Below the pieces are notes generated by a model that saw only the letters and a list, made by a program, of their open reading frames with translations, was not told where the DNA came from and did no database searches. From Alphaproteobacteria bacterium (GTDB taxonomy: Bacteria; Pseudomonadota; Alphaproteobacteria; RF32; CAG-239): DNA of 64,000 nucleotides. This document shows positions 36,739 through 44,301 of the stretch, piece after piece. The position numbers and the translations under genes were made by a program. The stretch covers positions 86,031-150,030 of the forward strand of contig JAFVWM010000005.1 in NCBI GenBank assembly GCA_017501665.1, in the 5' to 3' direction. The first letter of the stretch is position 1; every line of letters begins with the position of its first letter.

Positions 36739-36795
36739 CTCTGAAAAGCCCATAAAATCTATACTTTTGAAAAAGGCGAAAATGCCGCAAACAAA

Positions 36796-36840
36796 AAAAT
36801 GTTAAACTTTGTGCGGATTTGCTGGAAAGTTTAACATTTT
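36796..36840. repeat. Second 15-bp inverted repeat
   Basis: AAAATGTTAAACTTT and its exact complement surround a 15-base G-rich loop. It shares the outer AAAATGTTAAA with the preceding inverted repeat and lies just downstream of the GIY-YIG gene stop, so one role may be transcription termination. Confidence 0.7.
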
Positions 36841-36853
36841 AAGGAAAATTGCC

Positions 36854-37675
36854 TTAATTTGAATTATATCCAAATTCTCTACTTTTTAACGTATCTTTCC
36901 ACCAACTTTCTCTTTCAAGTATGATGTGTTTATCTACTCTTGAATTATAATTCTCTAAAATTGAATATTGGAAATACTGTTTTATGTAATCAAAAGATAG
37001 TCCTTTGAGTTCAACATTTCCTCCGTGTCCAGAATTTACGTAATTTTTCCATCTTTGCAACAGCATACCATTTTCTCCGTATGCCGAACCGACATATAAT
37101 TTTCCAGTATGTGTATCAGTGATTAAATAAACTGCCTTTTGGTTTTCTAAAGCAGCAATCCAATCTTTTTTATGTCTTTTGATTATTGTTTCCAACTGTT
37201 GATAAGAAAGTCTGACTTTTTCATATCCAGGAAAATCATCACCATCAAATAATGATGGCAGAATTTGAACAACTTCAAATCCATCAAATACCGTATTTGC
37301 AAATGGACATTGTGTTTCCATTGTTTTGTGATACCTAATTATGACTCTACCAAAATAAGGTTCATATTTTTTTATTTCTTCCCCTTCGTAGTTTATGCCA
37401 TTTTTTACATTCAATTCTTTCGTAACCTTTTTAATTGACGTTAATAGCCAAATATCCTCTTTCATTTTAAGGAAGCACACGGCTATTTGCCCAACTTCAA
37501 AATTTCTTCTTGTTTTGCGCCAGAAAAACCATCCATTGTTTATTATGTCTGGATTTTCTTTGTATCTATCAATAGGATTGGTTTCTCCGTTCCATTGGTT
37601 AAATTTTACTTTCGTGTTTTTCAGTTCGTCTTCTGATAGATTAAGTAAATCATTTAACTTCAGTTCCGTTGTCAT
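36854..37675 (-). CDS. GIY-YIG nuclease domain protein with N-terminal unknown domain
   Basis: A 273-aa protein. The C-terminal part (about 180-273) is a GIY-YIG-type nuclease domain: AVYLITDTHTGKLYVGSAYGENGMLLQRW corresponds to the GIY...YIG strands and the catalytic Arg/Tyr helix, and ILERESWWKD supplies a late Glu. The N-terminal 170 residues contain GWFFWRKTRRNFEVGQIAVCF and may be a DNA-binding or modification-reading domain (possibly PUA/EVE-like, uncertain). GAGGAAG precedes the ATG at 37675; that start lies one base past the stop of the next GIY-YIG gene upstream, so the two are coupled. Confidence 0.75.
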   Translation of the reverse strand: MTTELKLNDLLNLSEDELKNTKVKFNQWNGETNPIDRYKENPDIINNGWFFWRKTRRNFEVGQIAVCFLKMKEDIWLLTSIKKVTKELNVKNGINYEGEEIKKYEPYFGRVIIRYHKTMETQCPFANTVFDGFEVVQILPSLFDGDDFPGYEKVRLSYQQLETIIKRHKKDWIAALENQKAVYLITDTHTGKLYVGSAYGENGMLLQRWKNYVNSGHGGNVELKGLSFDYIKQYFQYSILENYNSRVDKHIILERESWWKDTLKSREFGYNSN

Positions 37676-37676
37676 C

Positions 37677-38333
37677 TTATTCTTCCTCACACATATCTCT
37701 GTAGTCACTCAAAATGGTATTATTATAGAGCCAATAAGCATATCCATTATAATGTTTACCAGAATATCCCATTTTTCGCATTAGTATAATTGTTAAACGG
37801 CTTAAACTATATTCTTCGTTATCGTACGATACTTTATTGTTGTCAATCACACGACAACGGATTTTATCATTTTTACTGAAAATTAGTTCTGCTCCCACAG
37901 GAATGTTGTAATCCTTAAATTTAAAATTCTTTGCATTTTGATTCTTTTCTAATTCTTCTGTTGTTTTTTCTATTTGAGCCATCTGTTCAGGTGTATTATC
38001 TATCGTAACTCTTTTTCCATTTAATAGTTCTGCTAACAAGGATAAGACACTATCAGCATCTTCAGGCTTAACTGCAAAGAATTCCTTCTTTTTATGCTGT
38101 GTATCTGTGTGTCTATCTACGCTACGATAGATGGTGTGCATTATTTTTTCCACAGTTTTATAATTATCAATTTCATAAGCTACATAACATTCAAAAGGAC
38201 AAGGAACACCTGTTTCGCTTCCAAGTTCTCTCATTCTTGATTTGATGTCTCTTGTTGTAACACCAATCTTTACAACATTATCCTTAAACAAAGGATTTGT
38301 TAATATATAAACAATACCTCTATCCTGTTTCAT
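37677..38333 (-). CDS. T5orf172-type GIY-YIG protein with C-terminal DUF4357-like domain
   Basis: A 218-aa protein starting MKQDRGIVYILTNPLFKDN, with VVKIGVTTRDIKSRMRELGS, the pattern of the T5orf172/MUG113 branch of GIY-YIG nucleases (about residues 1-100). The C-terminal part (about 145-215) with GAELIFSKNDKIRCRVIDNN and a late NGYAYWLYNN segment resembles DUF4357/RAMA domains associated with restriction and modified-DNA recognition. It is followed directly by the second GIY-YIG gene. Role in restriction or mobile-element biology is an inference. Confidence 0.75.
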   Translation of the reverse strand: MKQDRGIVYILTNPLFKDNVVKIGVTTRDIKSRMRELGSETGVPCPFECYVAYEIDNYKTVEKIMHTIYRSVDRHTDTQHKKKEFFAVKPEDADSVLSLLAELLNGKRVTIDNTPEQMAQIEKTTEELEKNQNAKNFKFKDYNIPVGAELIFSKNDKIRCRVIDNNKVSYDNEEYSLSRLTIILMRKMGYSGKHYNGYAYWLYNNTILSDYRDMCEEE

Positions 38334-38469
38334 TGTTAGTCTCCTATAAACATATTATTATAGAGGATATATGAATATATTTTAATAAATCGTGAACTGT
38401 TCCAGATTATCAAATTTCCTATAAATCTTGAAAAATCTATGTGATTGTTCTTAAATCAGCGCAAAAATT

Positions 38470-38853
38470 TTATAGTTTTGAATTTCGTAAATTGCGAAAA
38501 ATTGATTTTACTTCTTCGGTTGGAACATATTTTTTTTCATCATTCCATAAAAATCTGTGGCTGAATACTTTTCCTTGGGTAATGTAGGCGATATGGGTGG
38601 AGCTATCTCCGTGGGATATTCGGTAATGAATTAGCGGTAAATCTTTATAAACAAAGCCGTTGTTCCATAGTTTGATGAGGTTGCCAAGCGTTATTTTATC
38701 AATTACATAGCCATAATAAGGGCAACCGAAGGAGTTGATAACAAATCCGGTAATAACAAATTCGGCACAAGGTCTGTTTTGTAGCTTGTGCCGATTATTC
38801 CAAATATAATCAATGTGACCTAACAGCCACGCTCGGTCAAGAATTTGAGCCAT
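38470..38853 (-). CDS. Hypothetical protein coupled to a tyrosine recombinase
   Basis: A 127-aa soluble protein starting MAQILDRAWLLGHIDYIWNN, rich in aromatic residues, with no recognised domain. Its ATG follows the stop of the tyrosine recombinase gene after 3 bases, so it should be translated together with it. Possible roles (directionality factor, DNA-binding partner) are only suggested by position. Confidence 0.5.
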   Translation of the reverse strand: MAQILDRAWLLGHIDYIWNNRHKLQNRPCAEFVITGFVINSFGCPYYGYVIDKITLGNLIKLWNNGFVYKDLPLIHYRISHGDSSTHIAYITQGKVFSHRFLWNDEKKYVPTEEVKSIFRNLRNSKL

Positions 38854-38856
38854 TTC

Positions 38857-39441
38857 TTAAATCCTTGTGTTCTCCACGGCATTGGCGAGCATCTGTTCAT
38901 TATGGTTAAAATACCTTTGTGTCGTCCCTATGTTGCGGTGATTAACAAGTTTCTGTATCACAAATACTGAAACGCCACTATTAACTAACTTGCTGACAAA
39001 CAAGTGTCTGCCCAAGTGGCTTGCCCCTTTAATTCCGAATTTACTATAAACCGAACTAAACAAGCGGCTGATGCTTACTCGATTATAAGGTTTGTTCAAT
39101 TTCTGCGAAGTAAAAAGGTAGGTTTCAGCGGTTAAGTTTTCTCCCCATTTGTTCTGGAGATACTTCAAATAGTCGCCTAGCTCTTTCTTCATTTGGCTAT
39201 TCATAAAGTATGAGCATTTGTGCTTGCCCTTGTTCTTGCCACTATCAAGGTTAATCACATCGTTGGGTTTGAGCTGGTCGGTATAGCAATCCTTGACTTG
39301 CAAATATGCGAAGTTTATTGACCGTAAGCCGTTTAAGCTGAACAGAAACATCATTCGGATTTGCTCCGAGTGCTTCATAGACTTAATATAGGTCAGAATG
39401 TCTTTAATCTTCTTATCATCTACAAATTCGCCATTAGTCAT
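38857..39441 (-). CDS. Short tyrosine recombinase (catalytic domain only)
   Basis: A 194-aa protein that corresponds to the catalytic half of phage-integrase-family recombinases. The residues of the active site are in order: Arg in LFSLNGLRSINFAYL, a beta-hairpin Lys in GKNKGKHKC, HLGR (HxxR), His in LVNHRNIG and the nucleophile Tyr in TTQRYFNH. The N-terminal core-binding (SAM-like) domain of usual integrases is missing, as in Fim-type or resolvase-like short forms. It is probably functional in inversion or resolution rather than in island integration. An ATG at 39441 has CTCAAAAGGAG upstream. Confidence 0.85.
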   Translation of the reverse strand: MTNGEFVDDKKIKDILTYIKSMKHSEQIRMMFLFSLNGLRSINFAYLQVKDCYTDQLKPNDVINLDSGKNKGKHKCSYFMNSQMKKELGDYLKYLQNKWGENLTAETYLFTSQKLNKPYNRVSISRLFSSVYSKFGIKGASHLGRHLFVSKLVNSGVSVFVIQKLVNHRNIGTTQRYFNHNEQMLANAVENTRI

Positions 39442-39505
39442 TGTCTGTCTCCTTTTGAGAGATTGCGGTTGAAAGGAAATAAAGTCCGCAATCTCTCGGT
39501 TGCTT

Positions 39506-39667
39506 TTATTTGGTTGGTTTCACGATTGCTTGGTAGAAAACTGTATATCTTGGCGGATGTGTCATTGTGGCGATACCGCCCTGAAGTTGCCATCCTTGCT
39601 TGAGCTTCTCATTCACCCATTTGCAAAGTTCTTCCAGGTCAGGTGTGGCTAAAACATCATATTTCAT
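39506..39667 (-). CDS. DUF1737-like small protein
   Basis: Reads MKYDVLATPDLEELCKWVNE then KLKQGWQLQGGIATMTHPPR and ends YTVFYQAIVKPTK (53 aa). The arrangement of a short first strand, a helix, GWxxQGG and a terminal YQA-x-VK strand is that of the DUF1737 family of unknown function. Its ATG overlaps the stop of the DUF3768 gene (TAATG), indicating translational coupling. Confidence 0.7.
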   Translation of the reverse strand: MKYDVLATPDLEELCKWVNEKLKQGWQLQGGIATMTHPPRYTVFYQAIVKPTK

Positions 39668-39993
39668 TAGTATTCCTCCGCATACATAATCGTCAAAACT
39701 CTATTGGTTACTCTTGGGTTTGATACATCCGGTGAGAGATACAAAAACTCTTGGTCATAGTAATCAATCTTCCAGAAAATTCGTTTACCTTTATAGTCAA
39801 AGTCTCCGAAGTCATGCTCATTGTAAGGGTCGTTGTTTTCATCAAAGTTATCAAAAGTCCGCACTTTGGTTATAATTGCTTCAAGGTCTTCTTTTGTATT
39901 GCTACGAATACCTTGGGTTAAAACGAGCGTTCCTTGTGATAAATGTTTCCGGAAGTTGTCGTTCTGAAGAGCTATTTCGTTTATATTAGGCAT
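39667..39993 (-). CDS. DUF3768-like protein
   Basis: A 108-aa protein with QGTLVLTQGIRSNTKEDLEAII and HDFGDFDYKGKRIFWKIDYYD followed by VTNRVLTIMYAEEY, the conserved blocks of DUF3768 proteins, which are common on alphaproteobacterial plasmids and islands and have no known function. Its start overlaps the end of the ankyrin gene upstream and its stop overlaps the next ATG, so the three genes are coupled. Confidence 0.78.
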   Translation of the reverse strand: MPNINEIALQNDNFRKHLSQGTLVLTQGIRSNTKEDLEAIITKVRTFDNFDENNDPYNEHDFGDFDYKGKRIFWKIDYYDQEFLYLSPDVSNPRVTNRVLTIMYAEEY

Positions 39994-40510
39994 CAATGCT
40001 CTCCTTCATAATCTTTAGAACTTCTTCATCGGTAAAGTTTGGATTTTCTTTAGCAAGGTCATAGGCAGTCTTGCCGTCATTGTTGCGGATGGTATCATCG
40101 GTCTTAAGGAACAAATTCCATATCACATCCATACGAATATCGGCTTGCGGATGGGCAGCTGCAATATGAAGTGCGGTGTTGCCTTCTTCATCTTGAGCAT
40201 TCGGATTAGCTCCGTGGGCTAACAAAATCTGCAAACAATCAAAAGAGCTGCGATGTGCTGCCATAATGTGCAAAGGTGTTTTGCCGTGGTTGTTTGTCTT
40301 ATCAACCTTACCGCCACAAATCAAAAACTTTCCGATGATTTCGGGGTCGCAATGTTCCTTACACACCCACATAAATGGTGTCCAACCATTGTGATTGTAT
40401 GGTAAATTTACATTTACGCCTTGCTTTAACAGATTATCTACGGTTGAAAAATCGTCATGATATAATGCGTTCATTAATTGCCGACGCAATTCGGCTTGAG
40501 GGTTAGTCAT
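39986..40510 (-). CDS. Ankyrin-repeat protein 1
   Basis: A 174-aa protein with about four ankyrin repeats: NGWTPFMWVCKEHCD, HGKTPLHIMAAHRSS, EGNTALHIAAAHPQ and DGKTAYDLAKENP mark the repeat starts. The ATG at 40510 is chosen because AAGGAG precedes it. Ankyrin proteins mediate protein-protein contact; in host-associated bacteria they may be effectors, but this one has no signal peptide and lies in a coupled set with DUF3768 and DUF1737 genes, so an island-maintenance role is equally possible. Confidence 0.88.
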   Translation of the reverse strand: MTNPQAELRRQLMNALYHDDFSTVDNLLKQGVNVNLPYNHNGWTPFMWVCKEHCDPEIIGKFLICGGKVDKTNNHGKTPLHIMAAHRSSFDCLQILLAHGANPNAQDEEGNTALHIAAAHPQADIRMDVIWNLFLKTDDTIRNNDGKTAYDLAKENPNFTDEEVLKIMKESIDA

Positions 40511-40746
40511 CTTAATTCTCCTTTTAGTCCGCTTAAAGTGGGACAAGTTGGTTTATAAATTCACTTTTGATTTGGTTATCATTTCAAATCTGGAATGATT
40601 TAAACATGCCAGAATCTACATGTCAAGCATTTTTTTGATAAAAAATGCACATAAGTCCATGATTTTGCATGATTTTCTTTTAAATTCAATAGGTTGAATC
40701 GGGAAAATTTTTTCATAAATATTCTTATAAAATATAAGGATTTGTT

Positions 40747-41064
40747 ATGAAAGTGCTGATTGAAACAATTACTAACCGCAGAGGTTATAAATTCTTTGAG
40801 AATAAAGATGAAATGGATGCTTATTTGGGCAGACATTGTGGCAAAATCGCCAGTTATGAGATTTTACAAGAAGATGATGCTGCTGCAGAAGAAACCAATG
40901 AAATGCTCCAATCGTTTATTGATGATTGCAATGTAATAGAGAAAAAGCTGTTTTGGCTGTTCAGACAATATGAGCCTATAAATGAAGAATATTCACTGCG
41001 ATTGCTAAATGCCTTTGGTAGAGTTGGTGACGGCAGAAACGCCATTAAAAAGTGTTTGAGATAG
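40747..41064 (+). CDS. Hypothetical protein, 105 aa
   Basis: A soluble 105-aa protein, MKVLIETITNRRGYKFFENK at the start, with an acidic middle (EDDAAAEETNEML) and a helical C-terminal half. Start supported by ATAAGGA 8 bases upstream. It diverges from the first ankyrin gene across about 236 bp and its stop adjoins the stop of the second ankyrin gene (41064/41065), a perfectly convergent pair with no spacer. No family recognised. Confidence 0.5.
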   Translation: MKVLIETITNRRGYKFFENKDEMDAYLGRHCGKIASYEILQEDDAAAEETNEMLQSFIDDCNVIEKKLFWLFRQYEPINEEYSLRLLNAFGRVGDGRNAIKKCLR

Positions 41065-41625
41065 CTATTGTCTTGTTGGTTCAGGGATAGTCAATACACA
41101 GCCATTGTCCATCAATAGTTTAGCAATTCTTGGCTCAATCCTTGAAAGAGCAATGTTTAGAGCCGTTTCCGCATAGCAATTAACCCAATTGATGTCAATT
41201 CCTCGGTCAATTAACATTTGAATGACATCTAACTTGGTATCAATGTCCATATTTCCATTACGAATTACAAGCATTACAGCGTTGTAGCCAAGGATATTGC
41301 AACGATTGATTTCAGCATGGTTATCCAATAGAAACTTGATAACATCAGCATTGCTACCATCTTCACAAGCAATCAGGAACAATGTTGCTCTATTGATAAA
41401 CAGCGGAGCATCAATAAAAAAGTCAGGATGTGCTTCCATATATGACTTAATGGTATCAACATCATCAATGCAAACCTCATCTTCCAGCTCATAGTATGGT
41501 AACTCTGATAATGGTTTCTTCTTTATTTGGTCGTGGAGTTCATTGAGTAATTGAAATACTGCAGCGGCTTCGCTTAATGGAATATATCTGTTAAAAGTAT
41601 CGGTTTCGTAAGTTTGTTCTGTCAT
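41065..41625 (-). CDS. Ankyrin-repeat protein 2
   Basis: A 186-aa protein with ankyrin units visible from about residue 70: NRATLFLIACEDGSNADVIKFLLDN, NILGYNAVMLVIRNGNMD, CYAETALNIALSRIEPRIAKLLMDN. It is not a close copy of ankyrin protein 1; only the repeat fold is shared. No signal peptide. RBS AAGGAGAC precedes the ATG at 41625. Role unknown. Confidence 0.82.
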   Translation of the reverse strand: MTEQTYETDTFNRYIPLSEAAAVFQLLNELHDQIKKKPLSELPYYELEDEVCIDDVDTIKSYMEAHPDFFIDAPLFINRATLFLIACEDGSNADVIKFLLDNHAEINRCNILGYNAVMLVIRNGNMDIDTKLDVIQMLIDRGIDINWVNCYAETALNIALSRIEPRIAKLLMDNGCVLTIPEPTRQ

Positions 41626-41656
41626 AATAGTCTCCTTATAGTTGGCTAATTCTAAT

Positions 41657-41725
41657 CACAAAAATATTTATCAAACGACTTTTGCTGATTTTGATTTGGA
41701 CAATTTAACCTGATAAATATTTGTG
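41657..41725. repeat. Spaced inverted repeat upstream of ankyrin gene 2
   Basis: CACAAAAATATTTATCA at 41657-41673 and TGATAAATATTTGTG at 41711-41725 are complementary apart from a two-base A insertion. It lies 30-100 bp upstream of the second ankyrin gene and could be an operator or cruciform element. Confidence 0.5.
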
Positions 41726-41763
41726 TAGTCCTCCTTCAGACTATGTTTCTAATAAATCTCACG

Positions 41764-41792
41764 AGAGCAGTATTTCCCAGTAATACTGCTCT
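41764..41792 (+). terminator. Perfect 11-bp hairpin, possible terminator
   Basis: AGAGCAGTATT and AATACTGCTCT flank a 7-base loop, followed on the plus strand by TTCATTT. No plus-strand gene directly precedes it, so it may insulate the repeat region that follows. Confidence 0.5.
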
Positions 41793-41831
41793 TTCATTTA
41801 CTTCCTTCTATTCTCCTATTTTCATTTGTTT

Positions 41832-41887
41832 TCTATTATAAACGAAGTAAAAAAGTCTATTATAATAGTATTTTCTTTCTATTATAA
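41832..41887 (+). repeat. AT-rich decamer repeats beside the iteron-like array
   Basis: TCTATTATAA occurs exactly at 41832, 41856 and 41878, that is at 24- and 22-bp intervals, and then continues as further TATTATA. AT-rich phased repeats next to iterons are a normal part of plasmid origins, where the strands first open. Confidence 0.6.
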
Positions 41888-41952
41888 TTATATTATAGGG
41901 CTTAAAAATCGGCTCATAACCCTTGCCGGATAAGGGGTTTGCTAATTGATAG

Positions 41953-42126
41953 CGGCAATATTCATTTCCGTTAGTGGAAATATCCGTTTCCGGTAGTGAA
42001 AATATTCATTTCCGATGGTGGAAATATTCGTTTCCTTTTTTCAAAAAGTGGAAATATCCATTTTCGTTGGCAAATAAGGTGGAAATATTTATTTCGCTAT
42101 CATTTTTGCGGAAATGAATATTTCGG
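41953..42126 (+). repeat. Iteron-like array of palindromic repeats
   Basis: Seven copies of a GGAAATATYCRTTTCCG-like unit, each nearly palindromic (GGAAA, six bases, TTTCC). They begin near 41954, 41976, 41998, 42020, 42050, 42081 and 42109; the first four are spaced exactly 22 bp, later ones about 30 bp, and the last is inverted. The array ends about 55 bp before the start of a winged-helix gene, which is the natural candidate for its binding protein. Confidence 0.8.
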
Positions 42127-42180
42127 AAAATGCTCCGATAAATATTTTTGAGATTAAGAAAACAATTGAAGGAGTATATT

Positions 42181-42840
42181 ATGACTAATCTTAAAAATAT
42201 TGAAACTGCACATTTATCAATGGTTGAACGCTATCTTTTAACCTTTATCAAGTATAAGACCAACAATCATCACACATTCTTTATGAATAACGAAAGTATT
42301 GCCCAACAAATCGGCTGCAAAACATCTTCCACAAAAGTATTGATAAACAAGCTCATCCGAGAAGGCTATATTTTGAAGATGGAAGGCAAAAATGGTCGCA
42401 GAGAGCTTGCTTTGTCGGGAAAGTATTATGTTCCGCTTGATGGTGTTGATATGAGCAACCAAGAAAAGAGTTTGCTTAAACAAGACATTAAAAACTTTGA
42501 AAGAATGGATAAACAATACAAGCAGGATCTTACCACATTAAAGCAACAAATTGCGGATATAACCTTGGAAAGAGATGATTTGGATAAGGCTCTGCAGAAA
42601 ATCATCAAAGGGCTTGAGAAAAGAGGTATTTCATTAAAAGAAGTTCAAGCCATGATTAAGGAAGAAGATGATTACCAACCAACTATGCCAAAAGTATTGC
42701 CAACTATTGAAAAACCTTTGGAAAAACCTGCAGAAACACCTGTAATCGTTAATAATGCTGCCGCCAACGATGTCCAAGCCAAGATTGATGAAATATTGGC
42801 AAAGTTTCAGATACCTGAGGATTATAACAAAGTGATGTGA
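42181..42840 (+). CDS. Winged-helix DNA-binding protein (replication initiator-like or autoregulator)
   Basis: A 219-aa protein. The first 80 residues form a winged helix (AHLSMVERYLLTFIKYKTNN, then NNESIAQQIGCKTSSTKVLI with LIREGYILKM as the wing), like HTH_36/replisome-organiser-type domains. A coiled coil follows (about 95-160), then a Pro-rich linker and a short C-terminal helix (VQAKIDEILAKFQIPEDY). AAGGAG precedes the ATG at 42181. It has no match to the Rep_3 two-wing layout that I can see. Its place directly after an iteron-like array suggests a replication or partition role in a former plasmid, or autoregulation. Confidence 0.65.
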   Translation: MTNLKNIETAHLSMVERYLLTFIKYKTNNHHTFFMNNESIAQQIGCKTSSTKVLINKLIREGYILKMEGKNGRRELALSGKYYVPLDGVDMSNQEKSLLKQDIKNFERMDKQYKQDLTTLKQQIADITLERDDLDKALQKIIKGLEKRGISLKEVQAMIKEEDDYQPTMPKVLPTIEKPLEKPAETPVIVNNAAANDVQAKIDEILAKFQIPEDYNKVM

Positions 42841-42928
42841 ATGTTTAATTTGCCACTTTTGAGCTATTAACTGCCATTCTGTGCAAAAATTTTTCAAAGA
42901 ATGAAAGTTATTATAGAAAATATGGAAA

Positions 42929-43885
42929 TTACTCTGCATAAAAATCAATGGAAGGGAATTCATCCATTTTGATATTAAATTCGTCTGAAGTAATATCATA
43001 ATCAAATGAACCTGTTATATGGTGTTGCTTGCTGTAGTGTTCTTCATAGCCATCTTCTGGATTAGAAGCTCCCATTTGAAAAGTAATATCCATAGATATA
43101 TCAGCTTCAAATGTCCCTTCTATATATTCAGAATCCATATTTTCATAATCTAATGTAATATTATCTACCCATATATCCGAACCATTAACTCCGTAATTAG
43201 CTGGAGTAGTATTATCAATTACATTTTGCCAAAAAGAAATATCTGATAATTTTTCTTGTATTTTATTATTACATCGTTCTTCAAATAAATCTTCAAATTC
43301 TCTACGTGATATCAAAAAGGCAGGAATGATGTCATTCCAATCAATCATACTTTGTATTGCTTGATTAAATTTCTTACTTTTGTTAAAGTTATTCCATATA
43401 ATATTTTTTACTTGAATTATATTGCGTATGCACTTTCTTAAATAGTCAATAAAATCTGTTTGGATTAAAACATTGCCGGAGCAATGTGCTATACTATCTC
43501 GTATATCTACTGCTTTATTGTGTTGATTTTTCAGATCTGTATCAAGTTTTAAGTGAGTAAAACATTTTTTATCCCCCTTATAAACATAAAGATATGGAGA
43601 AATATCTGTTTGTTTCTGAGGACAATGTTCTTTATCACAGTGAAAATCTGCTTTAATTACGTTTATATCAAATTCTTTTTTCTTAAGTATATAGCAATAT
43701 ACTATGAACATATATATCATATGTGCAGAAATAACTGCAAGCTCATACTCCCCTTTTTCATAATGTAACTGTAAATCATCAATATACTTTTGCATCCATT
43801 GATAGTCATCTACTGTTGTTATAGGAAGATGGGACAGCAGTTCTAAAATTTCTTCGTTATCGCAATCATATTCAGGAAAATTCAT
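42929..43885 (-). CDS. HEPN-like protein with an Rx4H motif
   Basis: A 318-aa protein. The N-terminal half is helical, and around residue 135 it contains KAVDIRDSIAHCSGN, an Arg followed by four residues and His (Rx4-6H), the catalytic pattern of HEPN RNases. The C-terminal half is beta-rich and acidic. The ATG at 43885 directly follows the stop of the DUF4160-like gene, so the two should be co-translated. HEPN proteins are often toxins or abortive-infection RNases; here the assignment rests on one motif and on context, so it remains tentative. Confidence 0.5.
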   Translation of the reverse strand: MNFPEYDCDNEEILELLSHLPITTVDDYQWMQKYIDDLQLHYEKGEYELAVISAHMIYMFIVYCYILKKKEFDINVIKADFHCDKEHCPQKQTDISPYLYVYKGDKKCFTHLKLDTDLKNQHNKAVDIRDSIAHCSGNVLIQTDFIDYLRKCIRNIIQVKNIIWNNFNKSKKFNQAIQSMIDWNDIIPAFLISRREFEDLFEERCNNKIQEKLSDISFWQNVIDNTTPANYGVNGSDIWVDNITLDYENMDSEYIEGTFEADISMDITFQMGASNPEDGYEEHYSKQHHITGSFDYDITSDEFNIKMDEFPSIDFYAE

Positions 43886-44245
43886 TTATATAATTCCAGT
43901 TCTTTTTAGTTCTCTAATTACATCTTTTTTACCATCTTGTTCATTAAACCAGTATATCAGAGTTTTTTCTATTCTTTTGGGTAAAGGTTTACATTCTTTA
44001 GCCAGAATATTACAGATATTAAAATCTCTATCTAAAAATACCTTATATTCTCCTTCAGGATTGATCGTTTTAATATGAAAATGAAGAGGCTGATGGTCAT
44101 CTGAATTAACAATAACCTTGACTTTTTCAAATCTACCAACTTCTCTTTCTTCACAAAAAAGTACTTCATGTTTATGAAAACAATACGGTCTATTGAATAA
44201 TTCACAAAATTTTTTTGATAGCCTTTTTGAAATATACTTATCCAT
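43886..44245 (-). CDS. DUF4160-like protein
   Basis: A 119-aa protein with KVIVNSDDHQPLHFHIKT, close to the DHxPPHFHV block of DUF4160, followed by a short strand-helix C-terminus (KPLPKRIEKTLIYWFNEQ). DUF4160 proteins are typically found beside DUF2442 or toxin-like genes and may be antitoxin-like. It is directly followed by the HEPN-like gene. It may be the last but one gene of the type I restriction operon, which ends 56 bp upstream. Confidence 0.65.
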   Translation of the reverse strand: MDKYISKRLSKKFCELFNRPYCFHKHEVLFCEEREVGRFEKVKVIVNSDDHQPLHFHIKTINPEGEYKVFLDRDFNICNILAKECKPLPKRIEKTLIYWFNEQDGKKDVIRELKRTGII

Positions 44246-44301
44246 TATTGGTCTTTATCCTGATTTTGTTAAATATACTACTTCATCCTTATACATTATG
44301 A

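Noticed and set aside
41953-42126. CRISPR array
   Set aside because: The units are near-palindromic, only about 17 bp, and separated by 5-14 bp rather than by unique 30-40-bp spacers; there are no cas genes. Iterons or operators fit better.
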